DNA of 64,000 nt from Flaccisagitta enflata (lineage: Eukaryota > Chaetognatha > Sagittoidea > Aphragmophora): assembly GCA_965153355.1 (NCBI GenBank), contig OZ231126.1, positions 84,382,001 through 84,446,000 of the forward strand, read 5' to 3'. Numbering within the stretch: position 1 is the stretch's first letter; each line of letters opens with the position of its first letter. Positions 31,156 through 46,990 of this stretch are shown piece by piece. Under the pieces are notes generated by a model that was not told where the DNA came from, made no database searches, and saw only the letters and a list, made by a program, of their open reading frames with translations. The translations under genes were made by a program, and so were the position numbers.

Positions 31156-31485
31156 TAAAAAGTTATTATTTTTGCTGTTCATAAATATGTTTTTGTTGAG
31201 CTTTTGATAATAAAACTGTTTACTTAAACATTGTTTTTACACATTTATAGATAGTCGAATAAAATATCGTTCATGAACACCCCTACATTTGCTGACGTAT
31301 TACCTGTACCTTATGTCAACGACAAAGGGGTTGAGAAATTTCCAGCTTTTTTTAGTTTGTCTTTGATCCGCTCCTGTCCTTGTCGTGCATATGTGATCGA
31401 CATGAAACCAGCACTGTTTGATAGATCTTTTAAAATCCTTTACCGCACCAAGTCAATTAAAATAAAACCAACGATTAGCGCTCCC

Positions 31486-31752
31486 CTGTTGCCCTTGGCG
31501 CGGTAGCTTTATTGGTAACGCGTTGAACTTGGGTTGAGAATTTTCTCTTCAAGTAGCGGGTTCGAAACTGAATAGGTGATGGACTTTTTTTCTTTTTGTT
31601 CAACAGTTACAGCTAGAGTCATATAACTTTATTCACGCAATGCTCTGACCCACCAGCTTTCAGGAAAACCATTGCACGAGCCACTTCAGTGAAATACAGA
31701 AGCAGGAAATGACCCTCTTTCTGAGGAGCTCATTGCTCCCATCGTACTGTAG
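31486..31752 (+). mobile_element. tRNA-derived SINE, right arm, forward
   Basis: A-box-like TGGCGCGGTAG (31,496-31,506), D-loop-like TTGGTAACGCG, B-box-like GGTTCGAAACT (31,559-31,569), then a T-rich stretch and the body ending CATCGTACTGTAG. This is the best-preserved tRNA-like head of the four. Confidence 0.75.
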
Positions 31753-32067
31753 CCTCAGCATTACTTTTCTCCATCCAGGCTGCCACAACGATCGGAAAAA
31801 TAATCTGAAGGCCTTGATAAAGCAAACGCAGAAACGTCAAGGATGAAACAGGATTAATCAAAAGGAAACATACGTAAACACACGCCGAGTTGAATAAAAG
31901 TAAAAAAACTGTCATACTTGATATGTAAAAAAAAATGGCAGTTTTTTATTTATATAAGTTCATCGTAAATTGGCAGTACTGTACAAGCTTTTCAAAAACT
32001 GATATTCCTTATTTATATGTCAGTCTCGTTGTACTTCATCACTGAAAGCGAATTCATTTATTGTTGT

Positions 32068-32070
<3 letters not shown>

Positions 32071-32154
<84 letters not shown>
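32071..32154. repeat. (CT)n microsatellite
   Basis: 84 bp, partner of 14,116-14,171. Confidence 0.95.
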
Positions 32155-32156
<2 letters not shown>

Positions 32157-33489
32157 AAAGGCTAAATCGAGTAAAGATAAGAAAAGTATGGTTTTCCTTT
32201 TGTACCTTCTCCCATTACAAGTCTTTGCCGAGTTACAGGATGAATTGTTGCACATGCCACAGAGTGTTTCACGCGTTTTGAGGTAATCTAAAACGGCATA
32301 TCTCAGCTTTTAGTAATTTTTTCAAGCTTCTGAAAAAAGATCTAAAAAGATCTTGTTCTGCAGTTTTTGCATGCAAAATTTCATGGTGTTGGGATGATTT
32401 TTGAAGCCATCATATGGTTTTGAAGTCTGTATGTGGTTTTAGAGTACCTGTCATTTTTTTCCTAAAATTTTCAAATGACACAAAACACAATCACCAAAAG
32501 TTTGTCATCATTAGCTACACGGCCTGGCTCTATTCATTTTGAAGCTTTTTCGTGTGGTCTTGAAAATGTAAAATGCAAAATGTAAAAATTTCATATTTCT
32601 AAAGATGAATGGTAATGCACCATTGTTAGACTTAGACTCGAAAATTTTCCTAGGTCAGTCAGTAGCTCAATCTTTTGCTTCGATCTGCTCAGCACTTTCA
32701 ATAATGCACATTTCAAATTTCAAGGTTCTGGCTCAGAAATGCTTTGCAGTTATGAGCATTTGTTTGAACCATATCAAACTAAAAATTTTCCAAAAAAAAA
32801 ATCTTAACTTTTTTTTCTAAGACCCAAGTAGCGACACAAAAAATATTAAAGTCTTTTTAAAAAAGTCAAATTACAAGATTTTGGATCCTAGGCAGTCAAG
32901 TAATTTGTTATCAAATGAACCCCACTTTTTTTTTTTTTTTTAAAAATCTTTGTGAGACTTTTTGGTCCCTAGGGGCCAACAGAAGTTCAAAATTTTAGTC
33001 AATGAGATCAACAGAGTTATGTGCATATGCCAAGGTATCTTTCAGGAACAAATTTAAGCAGATTAGTTAAAGCTAGAGCTCATGCCGTTACTACCTTTGG
33101 ACCGGCCACATATAAAAGAGAAATATAAAAATTCACAAGGACTTAGATTTAGGATCTGAGGTCAATATCTACCATTGTTAAAAACAGAAGCAGAAATGCC
33201 AGAGTCTGAAATCAGTAGTCTTCTACAAATTTGCATGGTTGCTTCAGAAATTATCGCAATATCATGAGATTTTACATGTGAAATCTGCAGATCATGATCT
33301 TTCAAATCTTTTTTTCAGAAGATGAAAAAAGTTACAAGAAGATGAGATATGTTGTATGTGAAAATATCCAGTGGTCAGGATCTGAGTGGTTTTATAACTA
33401 ACATAAAAAAGATCATCAGTTGAAACTATTTTCTAGCAGAAAGGAAAAGTGACAGGTAGGCAGGAGCGGAAAACCTCAACAGGTCGCTC
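32155..33489. other. AT-rich non-coding stretch, right-arm partner
   Basis: Partner of 12,791-14,115. No gene, tandem array or element end recognised. Confidence 0.4.
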
Positions 33490-34285
33490 AAGCTCAAGCG
33501 TCATATGGACAGCGGTTCCCCTTGCCCCATTAATGATTAATGTTATTTATTATTGTGATGTTGACGTAATGGGGCAGCAGCCCCGGAGAGGCCGATGACC
33601 TATGATTTCACATGGGGCAATTTTGTTCCAGCTTTGTTTGGTAGTGTTGCCCCGCTTCTTTTTCATTTAAGGCAAATTCAAGGCCATATTGAGTCAATTT
33701 AAGGCCTGAGGGCTAATTCTAGGCCTGAGAGGGTGATCAAGGTCTGAGCAGACTGGTTTAAGGCCTGAAGGAGTTCATTTTAGGCTCATGAGGGCTAATT
33801 TGAGATACAGAGCTGATTCTGAACCTAAGAGGGCTGAGAGCCCAAATTTGAAGCCTCAGGGGGCTTGATTTGAGGCCTGAGAAGTCAATTTTGAGGCTTG
33901 AAAGGGCTAATTTGGGGCCTGAGAGATCTGAATTGAGTTCCAAGAGCGCTGTTTTGAGGTCTGGGAGGGCTGATTTGAGGCCTGAGAGGGTAGATTCAGG
34001 CCTTCAAGGTTGGATGGGACAATTTGACGTCCGAAAGGGCTGATTTGAGGCCTGAGAGGGCTGATTTGATGCTTGAAAAGGTCCTGAGAGCGCTGTTTTA
34101 AGGTCTTGGGGGCCAAATTGAGGCCTTTAAGGGCTGTTTTCAGGCTTGGGAGGGCTAATTTGAGGAGAGAGCTGATTGCCGGCCTGAGAAGGCTGATTTG
34201 AGGCAGATTTGAGGCTGATTTGAGGCCTGAACCAGTCGCCCAAGGGCAATGTGGTCAGCGATTCCCGTTGCCCTGCTACCCTGTC
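33490..34285. repeat. 20-23-bp minisatellite, right-arm partner
   Basis: Units such as GAGGGCTGATTTGAGGCCT between cassette-like ends. Near-identical to 12,001-12,790 apart from scattered changes. Confidence 0.65.
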
Positions 34286-35036
34286 TTCAAAAGCAACTGC
34301 AACCAGCAAAAGATGTATTGTGTAAAAACTATCAACACCACACAATTCGGATTTTTACTATCTAATAGCATAGTAATGACAGTTTTCTCATGCAAAATTT
34401 CAGCACTCCAAGTCAAATAGTTCAGCTTCTACATTATTTTGAAATTTATATAAAAAATTGCAATTTTCATGAAAAATAAAGGAGTTTAGCCTTTTAAATC
34501 TTATCAGAATTGAGTAGATAATGATTTGAAGTAATGTAGTTGATCCCAATTCATGTTCTTATCATTAATAAATCGTTTCTCTGTTCATTTGTGTATAAAT
34601 ATAAGAGCTCAAACTGGTAAAAGATGAATGTTCAGCAAGAAAAGTTGTTTGAACAAGAAAAATCATGGAAAAAACATGAAAAATCGCTATATATGCAGCT
34701 TGAAATGTTTTTTTCTTGAATCTAATACAATCTCCTTCAAAAAACGTTCAATTTGAGACCAATCCCAGAGTTTTAGCTCAAAGCGTTTAGAAGTTATATA
34801 GGTTTAAAGTGACAGACCTCCATCAATGTCAGAAATAAAAAATCATCAACCAAAAAATGGTTCTTTACTTCAAAGTAATGTAGAAGCTAAACTACTTGAC
34901 CTGGAGTGCTGAAATTTTGCATGAAAAAACCGTCAGTAATATGCTATCAGACAGAGCAAATTTGAAATATGTGGTGTGGATAATTATGGCACAAAACATC
35001 TTTTGCTGGTTGCAGTTGCTTCTGAGGACAGGGGGT
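34270..35036. mobile_element. Foldback element, right-arm partner
   Basis: Inverted arms at about 34,270-34,450 and 34,860-35,030 around AT-rich sequence, abutting the pogo-like MITE. Confidence 0.6.
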
Positions 35037-35797
35037 ACAGTGGACTACCGCCTTTTCGTCACCTGATTTAACGACATTTCGGATTTAACATCCAGGTTCC
35101 TTTAGTCCCAAATTTTTACAGGCTTTTGTAATGTTAATTTTACCTGAATTAATGACACCTGATATAACAGCCAAACCTGATTTAAAGTCACTTTTTTCAG
35201 GTCCCTTGGAAATTTTTTCCTGATTTAGTGACATTGACATTTCAGTTTAAGTGATTTGAATTTCCATTGAAGCTATGATATATTATAAAATTGTTAAAAA
35301 AATATTTCAACAAAAACTTATAATGTTTTAATATAAACTAAGACTACAATATAAAAGTGAAGAAGATAGCAGCTAAAGAATGAAAAAAATCATAAACAAA
35401 AAGAATGAAATTTCATAAGTAGATAATTTTTCTAAAAAAAAGATTTGAATTAAAATCAGTTATTTTTTAGTAATATTTCTTATCCCACGAGTGATTTATG
35501 GCAATTTATACTTATCTTTTACATGATATTGTCAGTCGTTACAAGGCTACATTTATCTGTCTGTTTAACATTGTCTGTCTGTCTATCTGTCTATCATTTT
35601 TTTTATCTTTTGCTCTGTCTTTATGTCTGTTGACTATTTACACAAACACTTGAATACTGACTATGATAATCAATTAGGCACTGATGCTAGCCTTTATTTC
35701 AATGAGAGAAAATTATAAATTCGATTTAACAACATTCGGATTTAACGACCAAAAATCTCTGGTCCCTTCAAGGTCGTTTAATTGGGTTCCCACTGTA
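35036..35797. mobile_element. Pogo/Tc1-like MITE, right-arm partner
   Basis: TACAGTGGACTACCGCC to GGGTTCCCACTGTA. 762 bp against 763 bp in the left arm. Confidence 0.7.
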
Positions 35798-35819
35798 TGT
35801 ATGTTGGTGATTGTGGGTG

Positions 35820-36410
35820 ATGGGTAGCAGGGCGTCGGCCCTAAGGGGACGATGTCCTGTAGAACACAGGGGGACTTTCATTTGTTCGTTTGTTCGTCCG
35901 TGTGTGCAGACTTGAGCCCCGAGGCTGGGATTTGAGCCTTGTGGCTGAGATTTGAGCCTCGAGGCTGGGACTTGAGCCTCGAGGCTGGGATTTGAGCCTT
36001 TAGGTTGGGAGTTGAGCCTCAAGGCTGGGATTTGAGCATCCAGGCTGGGAGAGGCCTCGAGGCTGGGATCTGAGCCTCGAGGCTGGGATTAGAGTCTTGA
36101 GGGTGGGATTTGAGCCTCAAGGCCAGGACTTGAGCTTTGAGGCTGGGATTTGAGCCTCGAGGCTGGGATTTGAGTCTCAAGGTGGGGGGGGACCCATGCA
36201 TGCATGCACATATGGATGGACGAACGAACGAACGAAAGTCCCCCTGTGCTCTACATGACATCGGCCGGGGAGGGCCAACTTGAGGCCTCGAATAGCTTCG
36301 AGGGGGTGGGGGGGGTGGGGGGGATTGAATATGGAGAGACGGTGAAACAAAATTGCCCTATGGCTATGTGGAACCATATGTCATCGGCTGCTCCGGGGCC
36401 GCTGTCCAAA
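35820..36410. mobile_element. Minisatellite cassette, right-arm partner
   Basis: Inverted ends around (GAGGCTGGGATTTGAGCCTC)n at 35,908-36,185. The partner of 9,868-10,447, almost identical. Confidence 0.6.
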
Positions 36411-36548
36411 AACAACTGTGACAGATCGACCGACGGACCAGGGCTAAGAGGCTGGGTAGTGGGTGAGGGGAATTTTCTATAGCTTGGCTGATCTGGCTGA
36501 CTGTGAAGGTGGTTTGAGTATCTTGGGGTTGTTGCTGGTACATTTGGG

Positions 36549-36702
36549 TGCTTCACATAGCAAAAAAATTGAATTTCTTTACGTCCCCCTAACCCAATGC
36601 GGAGGGACTAATTTCATGGCCCTCACCATTCTTCTTTTTCCAAAAATTGGTCATCTTCCGTTTGTTTAACAGCACTTTTTTATGTCCTTATTTGCATATC
36701 GC
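36549..36702 (+). mobile_element. Truncated MITE, right-arm partner
   Basis: One terminal repeat (GGGTGCTTCACATAGCAAAA) only. Confidence 0.55.
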
Positions 36703-36757
36703 TGTCTGAGTTTTTGTCAGGTTCAGTTGGTACAAGACACTACGAACTTCTTCATGT

Positions 36758-36800
36758 ACAATAAAGGCGGCTCTCGCCGACTGGAAAAAAGTTGTAAATG
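36758..36800 (+). repeat. Recurrent AATAAAGGCGGCT... motif, right arm
   Basis: ACAATAAAGGCGGCTCTCGC then CGACTGGAAAAAAGTTGTAA, the best-preserved copy, about 90 bp from the GT/CT tract. Confidence 0.45.
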
Positions 36801-36884
36801 GGATTTTTTTTTTCTGTGCATGTTCTTCAGTGTGAGCACCTCATGACATCTGTTTCTCTGTGTCTTTTTTGCCTTTTGGTCTTT

Positions 36885-37412
<528 letters not shown>

Positions 37413-37502
37413 TCATGACGCCAAAACTAATGATTGTAGAGACTTCTGGCAGGCGCCATTTGAAAAAGAAAAATAAGCTCTTTCTTGGCTATGAATATAA
37501 AA

Positions 37503-37645
37503 ACAAGGCCGGATCTGTGATCGATCGCGGACGGTTTGCTTGGGGGCTGTTGGTGAAACGTCCTTGAGAGTTTAGAAATATTTAGGCTTGACGGACGGAC
37601 GGACGGACGGATGGACCAGGCAGACGGACCGACCGACACGGCAAG
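37503..37645 (+). mobile_element. Hairpin-GTCC element C, eroded right-arm partner
   Basis: CAAGGCCGGAT and GATCGCGGACGGTTTG remain. The terminal hairpin expected after AAGGTGTAGA is replaced by ATTAAACTGTCATGACC. Confidence 0.6.
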
Positions 37646-38311
37646 GTGTAGAATTAAACTGTCATGACCCAAAGTATCATCCCAGCCCAAAAGTAAGCAA
37701 CTACATAATTGCCCCAAACCGAAAATGGAAAACTTTATTTCTCCCCTATGTTTCAAAAAGTCGAATTAAGTAATTCAACTTTTTTCCAATCATTAAGACC
37801 ACACATCTGTATCACACAAAATGTCCACAATATTTTTGTTCTTGTTTTGAGGATGATTTTTCTGTAATGGGCGGTTTTCTAAGGCAATTGTTAGTCTCTT
37901 CAGCAACAAAATATCATGTGGAAGTTAGCTGGGATACTTGGAGTGCTCAAAAAACGGAAGAACTGAATTTGGAGAAAAGGAAAACGGTCATCCTATTGAT
38001 TTTTTTCTTCTCCGTATTCGTAGGCCCCAAATTTCAAGAGTTAAAACTCATTGTCCACTCCGGCGCAACTTGATGTGACGTTTCAAATGGTCATTATACC
38101 TATACCACTGCAATTTACGCACTATACATCCCGCAAAAAATGTGGTAATTTGCTATTTTTTACTATCACCAATAAGTTGCTCTTTTGTCCTTTTGTTTTG
38201 ACCGATCGAAGCTGCTGTCTGATCTGGCGGCAGAAAAGGAAATCAACCAGGACATAGAAAAGGGAATCAACTAGGACGTGTCAACAGAAGATGATTTGTA
38301 TCGACGTTGTT

Positions 38312-40016
<1,705 letters not shown>

Positions 40017-40082
40017 TCAGTATGATGCACGCCATTTGACAAGATCAGCCGCGGGGATGCCAAAATCAAGATGGCCATGGTA
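40017..40082 (-). CDS. Gene A, last coding exon with stop, right-arm copy
   Basis: Reverse-strand copy of 6,653-6,718, with 21 codons, TGA and the same CTTTTTCTCCTCAG acceptor. All 66 bases match. With 44,073-44,189 it gives the same two-exon 3' end as the left arm, so the gene would run inward from beyond 46.9 kb toward the palindrome centre. The rest of the gene was not found in the right flank on the minus strand. If the palindrome is biological, the right copy may therefore be a 3' fragment. Confidence 0.5.
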   Translation of the reverse strand, partial: YHGHLDFGIPAADLVKWRASY

Positions 40083-40450
40083 CTGAGGAGAAAAAGGAAG
40101 GGTAAGAAACATGAACAATAGTATTAACACCTGTTCAAATATTATTGTCACGAAAACATAGTGCTCTTTAATTCAGACACAGAACTTTGAACTTTGATTT
40201 ATTTTGATTACATCACCAGATAGAGCTTTAAAAATTCTGATTATACTCATGAATATCATCAAGCATTGCCGAAATTACTGTATAATATGGAAAACATTGA
40301 CAATGATGAATGCTATAGAATTAGCAAAATTAACCAACTATCTTTCAAAACCTGTCAAACTAAGGCAGAGAAAGATAATGGCATGCGAATTTCAGTACTG
40401 AAGAGACTGAACAGTCTGAACAGCGATTGAAAAATTCTTTCGTTTACTTA

Positions 40451-43400
40451 TACAGTGGGCGCCATGCTAATGGTAGAAATCATTTCTATAACGAAATCAT
40501 TTCTTTAAAGGAATCTTTTCTATCTAGAAAAGAATTCTATAGCCGAATCTTTTCTTATCAAGAATCTCTCAGCTATAGGAGAAAACATGACGTAGATGAT
40601 GATTCGCTATGACTGTTTGGCTATTGCTTATAATGACTCAATTGGTGTGTCTCTATTGAAAACAAACGCGGTAAATCCCAGACGTTGCCTTAAAAGAGTG
40701 AACACATATTCAATTATTCATTGATACTAACCATCTTATGAGGGGGAGAGCAAAGTGAGTGAGCCTGTGAATGTAGCGAGCCTAGCACAGTGGTGCTTTT
40801 CCATTGGGCTGCTTATGAGCGGGGTGAGCAATGTGGGCAAACAGACGTAGTATTACAACTATTAAGGGACCGAGAAGTCTGTTAAAACGCTATTGTTGCG
40901 AGTAGAAACAGGGCCTAACTCACACACTCCGACGCTTGTAAGATTGCGATGTGGACATTGGCCAGGGGATTTGACCGAAGTGCACCGATCCTTCGCTTTT
41001 TACGCGCCATTTGATGGTAGAACAGGCAGAATTGGTATTGAACAGAATGAATTGAGATTCAACAGAATCAGGAATCCTGATTCAGGATTGAAAAAAATCA
41101 ATAGACAGAATCGAGACTGAACAGACAGAAATGGGATTTAACAGACAGAAATGGGATTTAACAGACAGAAATGGGATTGAAGCGACAAAATCGGGATTGA
41201 ACGGACAAAATTGGTATTAAGCAAACAGAAACGGGATTGAGCAGACAGAATTGGGAGTCAACAGACGGAGTTGCGAGTCAACAGACGGAATCGCGAGTCA
41301 ACAGACGGAATCGCGAGTCAACAGACGGAATCGCGAGTCAACAGACGGAATCCTGAGTCAACAGACAGAATCGCGAGTCAACAGACGGAATTGTGCGTCA
41401 ACAGACAGACTCGCAGGTCAATAGATGGAATCGCAGGTCAACAGATGGATCACGAGTCAACAGATGGAATCATGAGTCAACAGATGTAATCGCGAGTCAA
41501 CAGACGAATCACGAGTCAACAGATGGAATCGCGAGCCAACAGATGGAATCACGAGTCAACATATGGAATCGCAAGTCAACAGAGGGCATCGCAAGTTAAC
41601 AGATGGCATTGCAAGTCAGCAGACAGAATCGCAAGTCAACAGACGGAATCACAAGTCAACATATGGAATCGCGAGTCAACAGACAGAATTGCAAGTCAAC
41701 ATGTATGGAACCGCGAGTCAACAGACAAGATCGCAAGTCAACAGACAAAATTGCGAGTCAACATACAAAATCGCAAGTCAACAGACAAAATAGCAAGTCA
41801 ACAGACAAAATTGCGAGTCAACAGACAGAACCGCAAGTCAACAGACAGAATCGCGATTAACAGAAAAAATCGCGAGTCAACAGACAAAATCGCGAGTCAA
41901 CAGACAGAACCGCACGTCAACAGACAGAATCACGCGTCAACAGACAGAATGGCGCATCAACAGACAGAATTGCGAGTCAACAGACGGAATGGCGAGTCAA
42001 CAGACGGAATCGCGAGTCAACAGACGGAATCACAAGTCAACAGACAGAATCACGAGTCAACAGACAGAATCACGAGTCAACAGCATAATCGCGAGTCAAC
42101 AGTCGAATTTGCGAGTCAGCAAACAACTGCAAATCATCAGATATAATCACTAGTCAACAGACGGAATCGCAGGTCAACAGACAGAATCGAGTCAACGAAC
42201 AGAATTACCAGGCAACAGACAGACAGCAGTGAGTCAACAGACAGAAGAATCGCGAGTCAACAGACAGAATCGCGAGTCAACAGACGGAATCTCGAGTCAA
42301 CAGATGGAATCGCGAATCAGCAGACGGAATTGCGAGTCAACAGACGGAATCGCGAGTCAACAGACAGAATCGCTACTCAACAGACGGAATCTCGAGTCAA
42401 CAGATGGAATCGCGAATCAACAGATGGAATTGCGAGTCAACAGAAGGAATCGCGAGTCAACAGACGGAATCGCGAGTCAACAGACGCAATCGCGAGTAAA
42501 CAGACAGAATCGCGAGTCAACAGATGGCATCGCTAGTCAACAGACGGAATCGCGAGTCAACAGACAGAATCGCGAGTCAACAGACGGAATCGCGAGTCAG
42601 CAGACAATAACCCAACGGCGATAACAAATCATCGATGTGTACTATCTTGTTCAAAACAAGAGTCCGGTAGTTTTTGTCATATTTCATCCAAATGGTGAAG
42701 AAAACCCTTGGAAAACCGTTGACCGTTAGAAAGCTCTTCAAAAATGCGATCAAATGCCGCCAAGCAGAGCATTGTAGCTCAATTCGTTTAGTTTTAATGC
42801 AAAAAGAGTAAAAAGTTCACAGCAAACTATGCTGATGAATTAGACAAGAATTTCTTTTTGAAATTCAGGCATGTATTTTTCATGTTTCTGCACTTATCAG
42901 TTACAGAAACATAGGAAAATTGGTGACCGATGTAAAGAGCTTCAAAAGGGCTTTCAAATGCCGCCAAGAAAGCTCTAGCCGTTTTAGATTTTACATCAAA
43001 TTAGTGCATACCTCTCAAAACAAGAAAGTGGTCAAAATTGCTCCTGAAATTAATTGATAGGTAACACTGAAATAAGTTATTAAGCTCTCTGATAACATAG
43101 AAAAGGTTATATAGGAAACACATTGAATACTAAAGATGTAAATAAACATTCATCACAAAAATTAGAGTTTTCTATCAATCTGACGCAAAGGGGACTTAAT
43201 GTCATCGCGCGGACTCTTGATTTGAACAAGATAGTAGTGTGCACTTATTAAGCGTACTTTACATAATTCTAGAGTGTCACCTGCGCCATCATTTCACCTA
43301 GGAAACACGATCATTTCAATTTCGCAACATATTCCTGCGACCATCCCCTTCCAACTGATTCAAGACAAGCAATAGCCCAACAGCGATAACGAGTAATCGT

Positions 43401-43545
43401 CTACATCATTTTATCTCCTACAGCTGAGAGATTCATGATGTGAAAAGATTTGGCCGTAGAAATCTTTTCTAGATAGAAAAGTTTTGTTAATGGAAATCAT
43501 TTCACTGTGGAAAAGATTTCTACCATAAGCATGCCACCCACTGTA
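40451..43545. mobile_element. 3-kb TIR element, right-arm partner
   Basis: TACAGTGGGCGCCATGC to GCATGCCACCCACTGTA, enclosing the 20-bp minisatellite. About 75 bp longer than the left copy because of the array. Confidence 0.65.
41092..42606 (+). repeat. 20-bp minisatellite, right-arm partner
   Basis: Unit AGACGGAATCGCGAGTCAAC. Between about 42,060 and 42,240 the units are irregular (GCATAATCG, CAGTCGAATTTG, ACTGCAAATCATCAG), a block not present in the left arm. Confidence 0.9.
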
Positions 43546-44072
43546 TAGATTTAAGTTAGATTGGTGCAAATGAACATTGATTAAATCTATCCAAAAGTTT
43601 CTAACAAAAAACTGATAAATAAGCTTTTTTTTTCAATCAAATCCAATCCAATCCAAAAAAAATATCGTTCATAAATTAGCCTAATTAGGCCCAGTCATAC
43701 AAGTAAAGTGAGACTACGACAATAAAACATGGACAGGTGTTGATCATTCAGAGACTTTCGAGGCACTGGTCTTTTGCAAACGTAGGCTGGTCATCCAAAA
43801 GTTTGACGAGTGATTTTGATGGAAACTGAAATCACAAATTTGGCCGATCATACATTCAAAAAAGCGTTACACACCTACCGACAGGCAAATGGACCGACGG
43901 ACTCACTCTCTCACTTAAGGGGTTGTCTCATTGGGAAGATTATCGAGAAATTACATAGGGATTATCTCTTTGAAATCTAGCTAATGCGCCCAATGCGATA
44001 GCCCCCATAAGTCGCTTAGCAAGCGACTTTAAAGCTTATTCATTAATACCAAGAATCACTAGAAAACCTCAC

Positions 44073-44189
44073 CTGCTTCCTGTCGAAAAAAATGCCACAA
44101 GTGGTTTTGGCGTTTGTGATGAAGGGAGTTAGCTTATTGCGAGTTCGAGAAAGAGGATGCTTCAGGGTCTCCTCCTTGTGATCCAACAC
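44073..44189 (-). CDS. Gene A, penultimate coding exon, right-arm copy
   Basis: Identical 117-bp exon (39 codons, phase 0/0) with the same acceptor and GTGAGG donor. It faces the last exon at 40,017-40,082 across an intron filled by the 3-kb TIR element. Exon and splice sites are preserved while microsatellites a few kb away differ between arms, so the duplication is very recent, the arms are kept alike by conversion, or they are one locus assembled twice. The protein is unrecognised. Confidence 0.6.
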
Positions 44190-44692
44190 CTGCAAATCAG
44201 TACAAATTTAAAAGAATGAGCTCGAATCGTTCATCGTCTGTACTAATGAAATAAATGGGATAAGCAGCAGCTAGACATGGCGACTCGGTCAGTCGGTAGG
44301 TCCGTCATCCATCTGTCTGTCCAATGTCCATTCATTTGCCTGTCCGTTTGTCCGCTCATCTTATTGAATTAGATTTTTGAATGACTTTTTTTTTTGGAAA
44401 ACACCCCCTGTCCAACCGCACCCCGCCACATAAAGAGTAATGCTAGTTTGCCTATTTGTGGGCGACTGAACATTTTTTGGTGAGGAAAGGATACAAGCAG
44501 AGAAAAATGATATTGATCATGTAATTTGGACTGAACAAGTGAGAAGGTGTGCGCGACAGCGCAAGAAGGCTTCTTTCAATCATGGCTATCTTCGTTTCTA
44601 TTGGGATCAAAAAATGAATGAATCATCAATCAATGAATAAATCCACCAATCAATCAATCAATCCATCAATCAATTCTAAGAGTCAAAACATT

Positions 44693-44815
44693 CACGAGCA
44701 GCGCAGTCATCGGAGGCCATGTAAATCTTGTCTTCAGGTGCCCACAGAGGCCTATGCAACTTAAACAAATTATAGGGGCTCGGGCCTTAGGGGGCCCGGA
44801 GGGCCCCTTAATTAT
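44693..44815. repeat. 123-bp segment, first copy
   Basis: CACGAGCAGCGCAGTCATCG ... GGGGCTCGGGCCTTAG ... TTAATTAT. It matches the left arm at its expected place (about 1,997-2,118). A second identical copy is at 45,525. Confidence 0.85.
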
Positions 44816-45182
44816 TGGAAAAAAGTCGAATTACGTAATTCGACTTTTTGAAACGTATGGGAGAAATAAAGTTTTCCATTTTCGGTTTGAGGCAATTTTA
44901 GAAAGTTGGGTCATTTTTGGGCTGGGATGATGCTTTTTTTGATATTCACAGCTAAGAAAGAACTAATTTTTCTCTTTCAAATGGCGCCAACCAGAAGTCT
45001 GTACGATTAATAGTTTAGGAGTTATGAATTTTTGAATTTTTTTTTATTTTTTCGCATTTTTGCAAAAGCGATATTTTTCATTGATCTCAATTTTTTGGCC
45101 TTATGTAACATAAGAGATGAGTAAAAATGTTATGCAAATTGACTCCAACTTTTATGACGCTAACTTTGATATTTTCTTCATC

Positions 45183-45183
<1 letters not shown>

Positions 45184-45250
<67 letters not shown>
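45184..45250. repeat. (GA)n microsatellite
   Basis: 66 bp, one third of the left-arm tract. The GT run next to it in the left arm is replaced by mixed sequence. Confidence 0.95.
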
Positions 45251-45252
<2 letters not shown>

Positions 45253-45369
45253 CAGAAGAGAAAGACAGGGGAATGAAGCACTTTTACACAGACACAGCCT
45301 TGTACACACTCACGCACACAGACAGAGGAAGACTGAGAGAAAGAAAAGACAACTGTAGGTGAATAACAA

Positions 45370-45519
45370 CAAAAGGCGGATACCGGCAATCCCGATCGCC
45401 AGGCGGTTGGGCAGGGCAGTACTGGAACGCCGGTCGGAATTAGAAATGTGATGGAGGGACGGACCAACCCGATGGACTGACGGACCGACACAGCAAGGTG
45501 TAAGTCGCGTCCACGTGGG
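45370..45519 (+). mobile_element. Hairpin-GTCC element, eroded right-arm partner
   Basis: Partner of 1,186-1,342. The start block and the end hairpin (AAGTCGCGTCCACGTGGGC) are both degraded. Confidence 0.55.
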
Positions 45520-45524
45520 CAAAA

Positions 45525-45647
45525 CACGAGCAGCGCAGTCATCGGAGGCCATGTAAATCTTGTCTTCAGGTGCCCACAGAGGCCTATGCAACTTAAACAA
45601 ATTATAGGGGCTCGGGCCTTAGGGGGCCCGGAGGGCCCCTTAATTAT
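45525..45647. repeat. 123-bp segment, ectopic second copy
   Basis: Identical by eye to 44,693-44,815, in the same orientation, about 830 bp further out. In the left arm the corresponding place (about 1,070-1,187) holds unrelated sequence including the AATAAAGGCGGCT motif. Confidence 0.85.
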
Positions 45648-45891
45648 AATGGAAATGAAGAGAAAGGGGGAAAGGGGAGAAAAATTAAGAGATGAGGAGG
45701 GGCGCCTGGATTTTTCAATTCTTTAGGGGCCCGGTAGTCCTCTGTGGGCCCATGCTTGTTTTCCATCGCGTGCACGCGACTGTTGCAGTTGCGATGTCGG
45801 TAGGTTGGTCGGTTTACCTGTCTGTCTGACAGTCAGACTTGAACTTTTTTTTTTTGCTTTCTCGAACCTTCGCGAATCGCGAGTAATTTTC

Positions 45892-46258
45892 AGTCGCGTG
45901 CACGCGACTCTACAACCTGCTTTGTCCGTCGGTTGGTCGGTCGGTCGGTCGGTCGGTTTAAGTCACGTTTTAAACACAGTTGCGGACCGCGCGGCTGCAT
46001 GAAGGCTTTCCGTCCGTCCATCCATCCGTCCGTCCGTCAATCCGTCCGTCCGTCCGTCCGTCCGTCTGTAACCATCAAGTCGAAAAGTGACGCCACTGCC
46101 CTGCGCTTCCGTCCCGCGACTGATGGCCGTGTATCCGGTTACTCTTTTTATGATTTTATTTCTTTGTTATCATTTCTCCTGCCCAAATGGTCTGGTGACG
46201 TCAAATATGGCCCCTGCCCACCCGCACGCGACTTCGGTAGCCTTGTGTCCGGCCTTGT
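45892..46258 (-). mobile_element. Nested hairpin-GTCC elements, right-arm partner
   Basis: The outer subfamily A ends are intact (hairpin 45,892-45,909; GGCCTTG 46,251-46,257). The inner subfamily B hairpin is degraded (GTTGCGGACCGCGCGGCTGC). Confidence 0.7.
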
Positions 46259-46462
46259 TTGAAACACAGCCCCTGCACCGTGATCTTAACAGCTATCTGA
46301 ATGACTGCCCCTATCCACTCGCAGAGGCTAGACTAATTGTCTAATCAAAGAAATGTGCTGCCACTTCACCACTTATGACAGAACGTTAAAAGAGCTAATC
46401 AGTCTTTTTTTCTTTTTTTTTTTTTGCCTTTGTTCGTTTGTAATATTGGGAAAAACGCTGAG

Positions 46463-46990
<528 letters not shown>

